A stretch of DNA of 61,679 bases from Acidimicrobiaceae bacterium (GCA_027306585.1 DAHUZJ010000056.1:1-61679), one strand, 5' to 3'. Counted from the first letter of the stretch, positions 16,930 to 26,350 are shown. A program made the numbers and translations. Notes: generated by a model from the sequence alone, not told the origin.

Positions 16930-17996
16930 CTCGACGAGCCGCCGTCGGCGTCGGCGGGGACGAGCGAACGTACCAACGCCACGAGCTGGTCGTCCCCCGG
17001 AGCGGCGGCGAGGGATGGCGCGCCGGACGGAACGGCCGCGCCGCCGGGCCCGATCACGGCGAGCCGCACGCTCGTCGTGGTGGCGTGCGCGCTCGCCAGC
17101 CGCTGCCCTGTGGGGTCGGGCACGGCATCGATGACGAGGTCCGCGCCGGCGGCCAAGGGACAGGCGCGACCCTCCATCGGAGGGCATGACGCCCACCCGC
17201 CGGGCGGTCCGGAGCACGCCATCACCCGGTACCCGGCGGCGCGGAGGACGGCGTCGCCGCGCCATCGGCCTCCCGGGGTCTCGACGACGACGCGGCGCCC
17301 GGTAGCGCGCGGCGCCCATGAAGGGATGGACGATGCCGTGCCCACCACCACCCGGACGATGGCGGGACGGTCGTCGTGGTCGAGGACGGCACAGCCCCGG
17401 CGCCGCAGCATGGACAGCATCCGACCGTTCGTGACCAGGACCTCGGCTTGGAGGTTGGCCACACCCCGCTGAGCCGCCGCGCCGAGGAGGACGTCGAGGA
17501 GGTAGGGCCCGAGCCAGCCCCGAGCCCCGGCGGCCACCGTGATGCCGAGCTCCGCGTCGCCATCGGGCAGCGGCGAGAAGGTGGCTTCGGCGACGAGGGT
17601 GCCATCGGCCGGTTCCCGTCCGCCGTCTGCCGCCGGGTCGCGCAGGGCCGCTTCCGGGTCACGTTCGCCCGGCTCGGCGCTGTCGGGCGGTGCCGTGGCG
17701 ATCGTGGCGACCAAGCCCGCACCGGCGCTCGTGGCCTTCGCCACCATGTCGGCCACGAAGCTCTCCGGTGGAGGTCGGGTGCCGAAGAAGCGGAGGTAGA
17801 GGTCGTGCGCTCCGAGCGCGCGGTACAGGCGGCTGATGCCGGGAGCGTCGTCCAGCTCCATGGGCCGGATGGTGAGCAGCCGGTCTCCGGGCAGCTCGAT
17901 CTCGCGGTGCGCGGGCGACGCGGGGGCGCGCCGCACCCGCCGGGGGACTGCGCTCGGACCGGCGGCAGTGGCGACGGCGGCGGCCCGCGGTGGCAT
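16926..17996 (-). CDS. GNAT-domain protein with C-terminal extension
   Basis: 356 residues. The N-terminal GNAT fold (about 35-220) starts LPGDRLLTIRPMELDDAPGISRLYRALGAHDLYLRFFGTRPP, the wording of the Pat/Rv0998-type protein acetyltransferases, and ends VANLQAEVLVTNGRMLSMLRRRGCAV. The usual Q/RxxGxG/A loop is degenerate (AGARGWLGPYLLD). The C-terminal about 130 residues match no family I recognise and contain a Cys-rich patch (MACSGPPGGWASCPPMEGRACP). ATG 17996 was chosen; the open frame continues upstream without conserved content. It ends at the acsA box. Confidence 0.75.
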   Translation of the reverse strand: MPPRAAAVATAAGPSAVPRRVRRAPASPAHREIELPGDRLLTIRPMELDDAPGISRLYRALGAHDLYLRFFGTRPPPESFVADMVAKATSAGAGLVATIATAPPDSAEPGERDPEAALRDPAADGGREPADGTLVAEATFSPLPDGDAELGITVAAGARGWLGPYLLDVLLGAAAQRGVANLQAEVLVTNGRMLSMLRRRGCAVLDHDDRPAIVRVVVGTASSIPSWAPRATGRRVVVETPGGRWRGDAVLRAAGYRVMACSGPPGGWASCPPMEGRACPLAAGADLVIDAVPDPTGQRLASAHATTTSVRLAVIGPGGAAVPSGAPSLAAAPGDDQLVALVRSLVPADADGGSSR

Positions 17997-18088
17997 GCCC
18001 TCGGCTTCGTGCTGCCGGCGCACGGCACCCAGTGCCGAAGGGCCCGGGGGAGGCCCGGTCCGGGCGACGTCATCGGGCGGGAGCGGCG

Positions 18089-19201
18089 TCAGGCTCCGGT
18101 CCGCAACGCCGCCAAGGCTGGGAGATCGCCGTTCTTCAGCCACTCGATGGCGGCGTCGGTGGCGCTGAGCACGGCGGCCGAAGGTGGCAGGCGGCCGGCG
18201 CCGTGCAGCACGCGCACCAGCGCGTCGCCCCCGAGGACCGTGGTCGGCTCGTTCCGCAGCGCCGCCGCGACGGCGAGCGATCCCGCTGCCCAGGCGGGCT
18301 CCTCCACGCGGCCGAGGGCGCCGGCCCACAGGACCGTGCGCGAGCCCTCGATCGCCTCGGCGAACCGCACACGCGTGCGCGGCCCGATGTCGACCACCCG
18401 GCCGCCCTCGGTGCCGAGGGCGTCGGTCACGAGCGTCGATCCGTCCTGGGACTCCCACACGAGGTCGATCGGGAGAACGAGGCCGTGCCGGATGCGGCGA
18501 GACAGTCCCACCACGGCGCGGCATTCCTTGAGGAGCGGTGCTGTCGGTGTGGCGGCCGCGAGCTCCCCGATCGCCTGGAGCACGGGGCGTGCCAGCGCCC
18601 CGCCCAGGAGCACGGTGTCGGCTCGCAGGATGAGGCCCTCCAAGCCGCGCAGGCGAGCGGTGCGGTCGTCACCGCCGAGGACCGCGACGAACGGTCGCGG
18701 CGGCTCGGCGAGGCACTCCAGCGCCTCCAGGTCGTGCTGGAGGCTCCGGCCGGCAGCGGACGGAAGGCGGCGTGGCGGCACGGTGAGCGACGGAAGGGGG
18801 AGGAGCGAGTCCTGCAGCGTGTCGTTGACGAAGAGGTCGTGCCCCGCCACCAGCTCGGCGACGGAGGCTTCGTCCTCCGACACGGCTCGGACGGCGATGA
18901 CCTGCCGGAGGCGTGCCGCGGTCGGCCGGAGCATCGCCTGAACGGTGGCCAGCGTCTGCTCCTGCTGCTCGGAACCACCGTCCAGGTCGCCGCAGACCGT
19001 CACGCGGGCGCCATGGCCGAGGAGCCATCCGACCGTGGCGGCCAGGCAGCCGGCCCGGTGCGTTGCCAGTGGCTCGGCAGGGTCCCCGGAGAGGGGACGG
19101 TCGAGCGTGGCGCGGACGAGCACCGCCCGCCCCGTGGGGTCGGGAAGGTCTTCCAGCCACGGCACCGACAGCTTGGTCGCCTTGGTCGCCGCCACGCCCA
19201 T
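18089..19201 (-). CDS. Degenerate phosphoglycerate kinase-like protein
   Basis: 370 residues with PGK order and length. It starts TGRAVLVRATLDRPL where PGK has RVDFNVPL. The SHLGRP loop is CGDLDGG, and the GGAKV loop is LGGDDRTARL. In the C-terminal nucleotide domain more is kept: LPIDLVW, VDIGPRTRVRFAEAI, VLWAGALGRVEEPAWAAGS, and LGGDALVRVL for the GGGDS loop. Loss of the basic 3-phosphoglycerate patch suggests it is not a normal glycolytic PGK; it may be a regulatory paralogue or have another substrate. Start ATG 19201 (GGGAG close by); a longer TTG start at 19264 is possible. Confidence 0.8.
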   Translation of the reverse strand: MGVAATKATKLSVPWLEDLPDPTGRAVLVRATLDRPLSGDPAEPLATHRAGCLAATVGWLLGHGARVTVCGDLDGGSEQQEQTLATVQAMLRPTAARLRQVIAVRAVSEDEASVAELVAGHDLFVNDTLQDSLLPLPSLTVPPRRLPSAAGRSLQHDLEALECLAEPPRPFVAVLGGDDRTARLRGLEGLILRADTVLLGGALARPVLQAIGELAAATPTAPLLKECRAVVGLSRRIRHGLVLPIDLVWESQDGSTLVTDALGTEGGRVVDIGPRTRVRFAEAIEGSRTVLWAGALGRVEEPAWAAGSLAVAAALRNEPTTVLGGDALVRVLHGAGRLPPSAAVLSATDAAIEWLKNGDLPALAALRTGA

Positions 19202-19216
19202 CTCCCGAGATCGTGG

Positions 19217-19232
19217 GGGACCTTCCGGTCCC
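19217..19232. promoter_or_regulatory. Perfect 16-bp palindrome before the PGK-like gene
   Basis: GGGACCTTCCGGTCCC: the same GGGACC/GGTCCC half-sites as the other boxes but with four central bases instead of two. It lies 15 bases before the chosen ATG (19201). It could bind the same regulator with altered spacing or form an mRNA hairpin masking the start. Confidence 0.4.
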
Positions 19233-19570
19233 GCAGCGCGGCTTCGGGGTGCAGCCCCCGTCAAGCCGCCCGGCCCGTCGGCCGCCGGGGCCGCCGGCGT
19301 CGCCCGGCGGGCTGCCGGACGAGGTCAGCGGCGCGTCCCAACGAGGGATCGAACTGGACCGGACCGGTCGGGAGCGGGCGCCACCAGGGCGGTGGTACCC
19401 CCGCTTCGACCCGACGAGACGTGGATCTGTCCCAGGGTCGCATGGCTCTCCTTCCACCGGGTCCTGACGCGCCACTGCGTCATGGGAGCTTGCGCCGGCG
19501 CGGCACCGCCGGGAAGGGTCTTTCGGCACGTTCTGCCGTCTGCCGTCTGCCGGTCGTCCCGGCCTTGCGA
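19233..19570. other. Gap without a gene
   Basis: About 340 bases between the PGK-like gene and the HAD/ATPase gene. I see no convincing coding frame or RNA gene. A weak box-like GGGTCTTTCGGCAC lies at 19516-19529, and GTCTGCCGTCTGCCG is a short direct repeat next to it. Probably the promoter region of the PGK-like gene. Confidence 0.4.
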
Positions 19571-21322
19571 TCAGCGCAGCACGCGGTCCTGGATCGCCGC
19601 AATGAGCTCGAGGCGCGCCTGCTCGACCGCAACCGCCGTGCTTCGGTCGCCGACCATGGCCTCGGCCTCGTGGAGCCGCGTTGCCAGTTCCCCGTCGTGG
19701 AACACGTCGCGCACCCATCGGGAGAAGTCGTGGTGCGGGCAGTGGTGGCGGAGGACGGCGTCCTCGCAGCGGGTGAGCTCGGCTTCGAGCTGCACGAGGT
19801 TGGCGGCGAGGACCCCGGTGAGCTCGTCCGAATTGCGCCGGAAGTGAAAGCAGTGCCCCGGGTCGAGCGGCCGGTGCTCGTACTTGTGGAGGTGCCGCAG
19901 GTGAGGGGTGGCTCGCAGGCCGACGATGAAGGGCGACGCCCGTGCCCGTCCGGTGCGTCGGGCGAGGACGGCGTGCCCTTCGGCGCTCGCCTCCAGGAGC
20001 TTCGCCATCTCGAACCTCGGCATCTCGGCGACGGCCGCCGCCAGCGTCGCGACGTGGTCGTCGGGGCCGCTCGGGTCGGTCGCCACGACGACGTCGAGGG
20101 CGGCCAACGTCTGTGGCGGGAGCGCGTCGGGTCGCCAGGTCACCAGGCAGTATCCCTTGTAGGCGGGTTCGAGGCCTGCCAGGGATGGCAGCATGCACCC
20201 GAGGAGCTGGTCCGCTTCGTCGACGAGGACCCAGTGGGGAAGGCCGGTCTCCCGCCGGTGCGCCTCCACGCGGGCGAGGAGGTCGCGCTGGAACTGGATG
20301 CCGGCGCTCGTGGCGACGCCGGACAGATCGACGATCACCGACGCGTACCGGTGGTGGAGAAGGCGCAGCACGGCATCGGGTGCCGGGAGCACTTCGTCGC
20401 CCCCGACGACGAGGGCTCCCGGGAGGCGGCCGAGGCCGACGTGGTCGCCTTCGGGGTCGACGACGAGGACCGAGTAGTCGAGGTCGATCAGCTGCTCGGC
20501 GAGCAGCCCGGCGATGTAGGACTTTCCCTGTCCCGTGCCACCCGTCACGAGCACGTTGACCTGCGACGCCGGGAGCATGACGTCGCCGCCGGCGGGGGAG
20601 GCCCCGAGGCGGACCTGCCACCGGGGAGAGGGGCGGAGCCGCTGCCCGCCGAGCACGCGGTCCACGAACCGCGCCACCCCGGTGCCGTCCGCCTCGTCGA
20701 GGAGGACGTCGGCCACCGCCTTCAGCGGCGCCACCGCGTTGCCGACGGCCACTGCCAGCTCACTCTGCTCGAGCAGCGAGAGGTCGTTCTCGGCGTCGCC
20801 CACGGCGATGGCGTTGTGGAAGGAGAGACCCAGGTGGCCGAGGGCGCGGTAGAGGCCGCTGCCCTTCGACACGCCGGCGCTCAGGACCATGAGCTCGGAC
20901 CGGTTGGCCACCGTCTGGCAGTCGAGCTGCAGGTCCCGGATGCACCGCACCACTGCCGGCTCGTCGGCGACAGAGGCAGCCAGGAGCGCCTCTCCCCGAC
21001 GGAACCTCACCCCGGCCCGGTCCAGTGCGTCGTCCAGGCGGCGGTCCACCGGCAGCGCCAACAGGCGGTGGAAGTCGGGGGCCCACAGGACCGAGCCGTT
21101 CTCGGCGACGACGACGTCGATCGAGGCACCCACCGAAGGCCAGACCTGGCGGAGCTCCTCCATGATCCTGCCCGTGACGAGGGCGACGCGGAGGCCGGCC
21201 GCTCGGGCGTCGGCGAGCGCGTCGACGACCTCGGGGCGCGGCGCCTCTCCGCCTTCCGAGATCGTGCCGTCGAAGTCGATCGCCACGGCGCGGAAGTAGC
21301 CGAGGGCCGTCGGGGCGGTCAT
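19571..21322 (-). CDS. HAD phosphatase fused to HerA-like P-loop ATPase
   Basis: 583 residues. The N-terminal half (about 8-230) is a Cof-type HAD hydrolase: AIDFDGTISEGG (catalytic Asp pair), VTGRIMEEL, SKGSGLYRAL, GDAENDLSLLEQS. The second half is a P-loop domain: VTGGTGQGKSYIAGLLAEQLI (Walker A), VVDPEGDHVGLG, WVLVDEADQLLG (Walker B), resembling the HerA/FtsK-type AAA fold, with a His-rich C-terminal region (LRHLHKYEHRP, HHCPHHDF). The fusion suggests a sugar- or nucleotide-phosphate sensor driving an ATPase; no function is assigned. ATG 21322 has a poor RBS; a box lies 77 bases upstream. Confidence 0.82.
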   Translation of the reverse strand: MTAPTALGYFRAVAIDFDGTISEGGEAPRPEVVDALADARAAGLRVALVTGRIMEELRQVWPSVGASIDVVVAENGSVLWAPDFHRLLALPVDRRLDDALDRAGVRFRRGEALLAASVADEPAVVRCIRDLQLDCQTVANRSELMVLSAGVSKGSGLYRALGHLGLSFHNAIAVGDAENDLSLLEQSELAVAVGNAVAPLKAVADVLLDEADGTGVARFVDRVLGGQRLRPSPRWQVRLGASPAGGDVMLPASQVNVLVTGGTGQGKSYIAGLLAEQLIDLDYSVLVVDPEGDHVGLGRLPGALVVGGDEVLPAPDAVLRLLHHRYASVIVDLSGVATSAGIQFQRDLLARVEAHRRETGLPHWVLVDEADQLLGCMLPSLAGLEPAYKGYCLVTWRPDALPPQTLAALDVVVATDPSGPDDHVATLAAAVAEMPRFEMAKLLEASAEGHAVLARRTGRARASPFIVGLRATPHLRHLHKYEHRPLDPGHCFHFRRNSDELTGVLAANLVQLEAELTRCEDAVLRHHCPHHDFSRWVRDVFHDGELATRLHEAEAMVGDRSTAVAVEQARLELIAAIQDRVLR

Positions 21323-21399
21323 CGGCCGACGAGGACGCGGGCGGCGTCGCGGGGCAGGGTCACCTCCGAGAGTGTGCGCCCGGGCGGGTCTGGGCTGCA

Positions 21400-21413
21400 G
21401 GGTCCAAGGGCCC
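21400..21413. promoter_or_regulatory. DosR-like box before the HAD/ATPase gene
   Basis: GGGTCCAAGGGCCC, 12 of 14 matching GGGACCAAGGTCCC on the opposite reading. It lies 77 bases upstream of the HAD/ATPase start. Confidence 0.6.
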
Positions 21414-21511
21414 TCGACCTCCGCCCGTCGCCCTCCGCGCCAGGGTGCCGTCGCCGTCGCGCGCGCCACGGCGCAGGTCGGCGGCGAACACCCGCACGGC
21501 GGCCGATCGGG

Positions 21512-22000
21512 TCAGGGCGAGGCCGTCGTCACGCCGGCAAGTTCGTAGCGGGCCACCGAGAAGGCGAGCACCACCGGGACGTCCACGGCGAACATCACGA
21601 GCATGGTCGAGAGGATGACCAGCATGATCCCGCGCGTGCCGTCGAAGACGAAGACGAACTCGAGCATGCCGGCGATGACGAGGTAGGCGAGGAGGGCCCA
21701 GCGCAGGACCTGGAAGAACCGGTGCCAGGCGAACTGACGGAGGCGTGCCACCAAGGCGACGCCGACGACGAGCAGGACCGCTGCCCCGGCGAGCAGCCCC
21801 CAGGCCGGCCCGAGGGGCGCGCGTGCCGGAAGGTGGGCGGCGAGGTAGATCCCTCCCGCGATGACCAGGGCCATCGATGCGACCATGACCTGGTTCACGG
21901 GGGGACGGGAGGGGTAGACGGGCGGTGCCCCGGCGCCGGCCGGAGCACTTGCCCCTTCGGCTGCCGAAGGGCCGTCGTGCGGCTGGTGGGTCGTGGCCAT
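21512..22000 (-). CDS. Small four-helix membrane protein
   Basis: 162 residues. A soluble Pro/Ala-rich N-terminus (1-34) is followed by four predicted membrane helices (about 36-56, 64-84, 98-118, 122-148; for example VMVASMALVIAGGIYLAAHL). No motif I recognise. It starts 12 bases after the stop of the membrane protein upstream, so the two are probably one operon and may form a complex. Confidence 0.8.
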   Translation of the reverse strand: MATTHQPHDGPSAAEGASAPAGAGAPPVYPSRPPVNQVMVASMALVIAGGIYLAAHLPARAPLGPAWGLLAGAAVLLVVGVALVARLRQFAWHRFFQVLRWALLAYLVIAGMLEFVFVFDGTRGIMLVILSTMLVMFAVDVPVVLAFSVARYELAGVTTASP

Positions 22001-22012
22001 GGACGGCGGTCC

Positions 22013-22678
22013 TCAGGTCGCCAGCCGGCTCATGATGACGAGCGTTGCCACCTGCATCGCCCCCGTCACGCCGGCGGCGTACACGAACCGGCGCATGAGG
22101 CGACCGACCAGCTGGCCGTCCGGGTGCGGCTTCCGCAACTCGAACAGCACGGCGAGGTTGGCCGGCTCCAAGAGGCCGAGGGCGACCACCGACATGACGC
22201 CGACCACCACGAAGGAGGCGACGACCCAGGCGTGGTGCGGGTAGGCGGTGCTCAGGTTGCCCAGATGGCGGGCCAGCTGCCACCCGGCGGCAAGGGTCAG
22301 GGTCACGAGCGTCGGCATCAGGAGCACCATCTTGGGCATGAACCGCTTCGTGAACTCGACACGAGCCGGGATCGAGAGCCTCCCGAGGATCGGTCCGACC
22401 ACGAAGCCAACGAAGAGGTCGATGCCCGTCCAAAGACCCCCGGCGGCGACGTGGAAGAAGTCCAGCGCCCACAGCCAGTTGCCGGCGATGGCCGCCACCA
22501 GCACGGCGATGACGCCGAGCGCGATCGGAATGGCCCGTACCGGCACGACCTGGAAGTCGTCCGCGGCCGGCGGTGCGGTCCCGGCCTCGGCGGGCAGGGC
22601 CCGGTGGAGCGTGCCCGGATCGCCGACGGTGCCCGGGTCCCGTTCGAGGGTGGGCCGGCCGTCCGCCGTCAGTGCCAT
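22013..22678 (-). CDS. Integral membrane protein, CopD/DUF2269-like
   Basis: 221 residues with five or so membrane helices. The first helix pair includes LDFFHVAAGGLWTGIDLFVGFVVGPIL, where the buried His and W-x-G pattern resemble the membrane-embedded, possibly haem-binding CopD/DUF2269 helical bundle. The N-terminus (about 45 residues) is cytosolic and polar. First gene of a two-gene unit with the four-helix protein. The resemblance is by pattern only and the function is unassigned. Confidence 0.75.
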   Translation of the reverse strand: MALTADGRPTLERDPGTVGDPGTLHRALPAEAGTAPPAADDFQVVPVRAIPIALGVIAVLVAAIAGNWLWALDFFHVAAGGLWTGIDLFVGFVVGPILGRLSIPARVEFTKRFMPKMVLLMPTLVTLTLAAGWQLARHLGNLSTAYPHHAWVVASFVVVGVMSVVALGLLEPANLAVLFELRKPHPDGQLVGRLMRRFVYAAGVTGAMQVATLVIMSRLAT

Positions 22679-22803
22679 GGCCGTCCTCCTCTGCCCCTGG
22701 GGCGACGAGAGCGAACCGACGCCCCGGGCCCACCGGGCGTCGCTGGCCTGACGCTACTGCCGGCGCGCGCGGACCGCAACGCCCCGCCGGCCGTGCGGCG
22801 ACC

Positions 22804-23712
22804 TCAGCGTGCGGCGGGCTCGCCGCTCCCGCCGTCGGTGGCCCGTCCCTCTCCGTCCCGACGGAGGTGCGACGTCCACCCGACGCCGTCCCACCACCGG
22901 GTCCGCCCGGCACCGGAGGGGTCGGGATCCGGGTACCAGCCGGCAGGAGGGCCCGGCGGACGGCGGGGTGGTGCGGCCGGCACGGGGGCCGGAGGTGGTG
23001 GACCGCCCAGTGGCTGGCCGCCGTACGGATAGCCGCCGTACGGCTGGCCGCCGGTTGGGCCGAGGCCGGGAGCGCTCAGTGTGCGGGGGGGCTCGATCAC
23101 CCCCGCTGCCTGGCGGGCCTCGTGGACGGCGGCGAGCAGGTCGTCGAACCGGTCCACGTCGAAGAAGGCCACTTGCCCGACCACCGCGCCGGGCAGGAGC
23201 GGCCAACCCGTTGCGCGCAGCATGGTGGCGTTCCCACCGCTGAATGTGAGGGGCCGGCGGCGCTGCGGCAGGCCGAGCACCGCCCACACCACGGAGCCAT
23301 GCCGGCCGTCGCGTCGCCGCAGGACGGCCACGGGGCCACCGACGGGTGCTTCGAAGAGCTGTCGGCCGCGGTGCCGCACGACGACGGCCCGCTGGTCGGT
23401 CACGGCGTACCGGGTGCGGCGGCGGTCTCGCCACTTGTACACGAAGCGCCCGGCGACGATGTACAGGCCGAACAGCGCGAGCGGGGCCCCGAGGGCGGCT
23501 CCGGCCACTGTGCGGGCGGCGATGGCGGAACCCTCCCAGATGGCGGCGAACGAGGCCCACACGAGCGAGAAGGGCACGAGGAAGGCGTCCTGGCGGGCGA
23601 ACACGACGCCGGGGTCGGGCCCCCCCTCCCACAGGACCTGCTCACCGGGCCGGAGGTGGCCCGCCATCGCCGAAGGGGCGGAGCGCCCGTCGTGCGCGGG
23701 GGGCTGGGTCAT
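22804..23712 (-). CDS. PH-domain membrane protein with C-terminal DUF2510
   Basis: 302 residues from ATG 23712. Two membrane helices (AFLVPFSLVWASFAAIW and AGAALGAPLALFGLYIVAG) are followed by a bacterial PH-like domain (RRRTRYAVTDQRAVVV...), a Gly/Pro/Tyr-rich linker with GGQPYGGYPYGGQPLGG repeats, and a C-terminal DUF2510 motif GWYPDPDPSGAGRTRWWDGVGWT. This architecture is common in actinobacterial membrane proteins of unknown role. A longer frame upstream of 23712 is not conserved. Confidence 0.85.
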   Translation of the reverse strand: MTQPPAHDGRSAPSAMAGHLRPGEQVLWEGGPDPGVVFARQDAFLVPFSLVWASFAAIWEGSAIAARTVAGAALGAPLALFGLYIVAGRFVYKWRDRRRTRYAVTDQRAVVVRHRGRQLFEAPVGGPVAVLRRRDGRHGSVVWAVLGLPQRRRPLTFSGGNATMLRATGWPLLPGAVVGQVAFFDVDRFDDLLAAVHEARQAAGVIEPPRTLSAPGLGPTGGQPYGGYPYGGQPLGGPPPPAPVPAAPPRRPPGPPAGWYPDPDPSGAGRTRWWDGVGWTSHLRRDGEGRATDGGSGEPAAR

Positions 23713-23823
23713 GCAGGGACGATACTCACGGTGGCCCTGGGGCCGGCGTCGAGGCGGGCGCCAGCGACGTTGGGCCGGGGAGGGCGGCCGCCCCCGGATC
23801 GGCCACCAGCGCATGGTGACGAC

Positions 23824-26238
23824 CTACCCGCCCCCCGCTGCCGGCGCCGCGTCGCCCAGCTCGGCACCTGCGGCGGGCTCGGGCGGCGCCTCCGGGGCAG
23901 GGTCCGTGTCGAGCGTGCGCATGGCCATGCCCTGGCGGGTGGCGATCCGGGCGAGGGTCCCGTCCACGAGGGCCAGGTCGCGCAGGACGAGGAGGGCGGG
24001 GGAGGGCGGGGCGTCGTCGGTCGCCAGCGCCCGTTCGGCCGCCCCGAACAGGGCACCCGCCCGGGTGTACACCGGCGCTGCCGGTGTGCCCCGGAGGCGT
24101 GCCGACAGGGCGCCGGCAGAGGCCGCGAGGATGGCCCGCGCGTGCGCCAGTGCGTCCGGGTCGACACCGGCCGGACGAGCCCCTTCGGTGTCGAACACCA
24201 TGTTCCGTGAGTAGTGGCGGGCCGCCGCCGCTGCCGCCATGAGGCGAGCGACGCGGTCCTGGGAATCGGCCCACGAGACCATCCGCAGCGGCTGGGAGGT
24301 GGCGACCAGCGCCTGGTAGGCGGCGTCCACCCGCCGCCCCGCCGCCCGGAGGTCGAACGCACGGCCGTCCGACGGTGCCGACTGGGCGGTGCCGTCGCCT
24401 TCGGGCGGCGCCAGCACCGCTGCCGCCCCGTCGGCCAGCGACGCCACGGCGTCCACCAGGTCGGCGGTGGCCACGTCGAGGACCCGACGCGTGTGGAGCG
24501 GCACCACGGCCAGGACGGCCACGATGGCTGCGCCGGCTCCGACGGCGGTCTCCGCCAGGCGCTCGACGAGCAGCCCTCCCGAGAACTCGCCGAGCGAGAG
24601 GTAGGCCTGGGAGAGCGAGATCGTGACGGCCATGGCCATGAAGGCGTAGTTCACGCGGAACAGGTACATCCCGAGCCAGCTCGACACGACGACGACCACC
24701 AGGGACCACAGGCTGTGCGTGCCGACGGCGTCGACCAGCGCCGTGCCGACGACCACGCCGACCAGGGTCCCGGCGACGCGATAGGCGGCCTTGCGGAGCT
24801 GCTCGGCCACGGTGTTCGTGCCGACGAGGACGAGCACGGCCGCCACGACCGCCCAGTAGAAGCGCTGGGCATCCAGGGCGTAGCCGGCCACGATGGCGAT
24901 GCTCACGGACACCGCCATCTGTGCGGTCGTCCGCAGGTAGGGAGCAAGGCGTACCCGGGCCCGGGGCAGGCCGGCCGCCTCCGTGCTGACGTCGGCCGAC
25001 CCCGGCAGCCACCCGGCGCGCAGGGTGACGGCCGGCTGGAACCCGGCCCCGGCGTGCTCGCTGCCCGCCTCCCCGGCAGTGCCGTGGGTGGCGGCCCGCA
25101 GCGCGCCGGCCAGCGCCGGCAGCGCGCCGGCCAGCGTCTCGATGCTGAACGCGTACCGGTGCAGGACGACCTGCCGGTTGGGCCCCGTGCCGACCGTCGC
25201 CGGCACCCAGCGGCCCTCCATGGGGAAGAGTGCGCGCAGGCGTGCCGCCGCGTGGCGGGCTGCGCCGTCGTCGCCCGCGGCGATGCTCACGAGCCCCTCA
25301 CGCACGAGCGACCGCACGGCGGGCCGAGGCTCAGCGGTCGCGAGGAGCTCGACGAACCGGGCGGCATTGCTGAGCGCCAGCTCCACGTCGAACAGCCGCT
25401 GGTGCAGCTGGACGGCGCGTTCGGCGGGGGCGCCCGCGGGCCGGTCGAGCTGGCCTTCGACGATCAGCGCGGCTTCGTCCAGACGCAGGATCCGTCGGCG
25501 CAGCGCCGTGCGGCGCCGGTCGGCCGGTTCGTCGAAGTACGTCACGGCGAGCGCCAGCACCCGCCGCACGAGGGCTTCGTACGACCGCATCGCGCGGCGG
25601 AGGTCGGCCGATGGCGAGGGCCGGAAGGCCACGACGGTGACGACGGCGGCCGCGGCCACGGCGAGTCCGATCTCGGCGGAGAGCCATCCGACGTCGCCGG
25701 GGCCGAGTGTCGCCGACAGGAAGTAGCCGTAGAAGTAGCCGATGAAGAGCAGGATCCCCCCCGGCGTGCCTCGCGGGCCGAACCGCCGCGCGTAGGCACC
25801 GGCGGTCAGCACGAGGACCATGACCACCAGCGCCGGCACCCGGCGGGTCCCGAGCCCGAGGCCCAGGGCGAGGGAGGAGATCAGCGCCGCCGGGACGACC
25901 AGCAGGGTCACCGCCTGGCCGGCGAGCGTCCGATCGTTCACGTTCATCGAGGTCAGTAGGCCGACCAGGCCGCCGAGGAGCAAGGCCACCACCAGGATGT
26001 CGTGGTGCTGGACGGCGATGGCGGCGAGCTGGGACTCGCCGGCATGCTCGGGCGCCGTGACTTCGAGCGCACCGGTGGCCCGCACGAACACCCACTCGGC
26101 GGCGAGCGCCAGCATGATCGTGAGCGCACCTCGGGTGGCCGAGCGGAGCCGGTTGAAGCCAGGGTCCGACCCCGCGATGGGGTCGACGACCGCCTGCCAG
26201 GCGTCGAGCAGGCGTGCGCTCCGCTGCCGGTCCGTCAT
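23824..26238 (-). CDS. FUSC-family membrane transporter (aromatic-acid exporter type)
   Basis: 804 residues. Two blocks of membrane helices (about 35-190 and 400-545) are each followed by a cytosolic helical region, the FUSC/YccS layout. The second block includes FYWAVVAAVLVLVGTNTVAEQLRKAAYRVAGTLVGVVVGTAL and VNYAFMAMAVTISLSQAY. Such proteins are linked to export of hydroxylated aromatic acids; the substrate here is unknown. ATG 26238 has GGGGAGG directly against it. Divergent from the AlkB-like gene. Confidence 0.88.
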   Translation of the reverse strand: MTDRQRSARLLDAWQAVVDPIAGSDPGFNRLRSATRGALTIMLALAAEWVFVRATGALEVTAPEHAGESQLAAIAVQHHDILVVALLLGGLVGLLTSMNVNDRTLAGQAVTLLVVPAALISSLALGLGLGTRRVPALVVMVLVLTAGAYARRFGPRGTPGGILLFIGYFYGYFLSATLGPGDVGWLSAEIGLAVAAAAVVTVVAFRPSPSADLRRAMRSYEALVRRVLALAVTYFDEPADRRRTALRRRILRLDEAALIVEGQLDRPAGAPAERAVQLHQRLFDVELALSNAARFVELLATAEPRPAVRSLVREGLVSIAAGDDGAARHAAARLRALFPMEGRWVPATVGTGPNRQVVLHRYAFSIETLAGALPALAGALRAATHGTAGEAGSEHAGAGFQPAVTLRAGWLPGSADVSTEAAGLPRARVRLAPYLRTTAQMAVSVSIAIVAGYALDAQRFYWAVVAAVLVLVGTNTVAEQLRKAAYRVAGTLVGVVVGTALVDAVGTHSLWSLVVVVVSSWLGMYLFRVNYAFMAMAVTISLSQAYLSLGEFSGGLLVERLAETAVGAGAAIVAVLAVVPLHTRRVLDVATADLVDAVASLADGAAAVLAPPEGDGTAQSAPSDGRAFDLRAAGRRVDAAYQALVATSQPLRMVSWADSQDRVARLMAAAAAARHYSRNMVFDTEGARPAGVDPDALAHARAILAASAGALSARLRGTPAAPVYTRAGALFGAAERALATDDAPPSPALLVLRDLALVDGTLARIATRQGMAMRTLDTDPAPEAPPEPAAGAELGDAAPAAGGG

Positions 26239-26350
26239 CCTCCCCGGTCTACCGCGACCGGGCCGGTGCGTTCTCCTTGGCGGCGAGAGCGCACCGCTGG
26301 CGGTCGCCGGTGACGAACACACGTTCGTCACCGGCGATAGGCTCGGCGGT

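Noticed and set aside
19516-19529. GGGTCTTTCGGCAC as a further box
   Set aside because: Half-sites too degraded and more than 300 bases from the next start; kept only as a note on the gap.
17990-23032. Very long plus-strand open frame (1680 codons) opposite the PGK-like to PH-domain genes
   Set aside because: It crosses several well-supported minus-strand genes and gaps, has no domain wording and an Arg/Gly/His-rich translation typical of antisense frames in high-GC DNA. The same holds for 27346-30567 on plus and 2488-4665 on minus.
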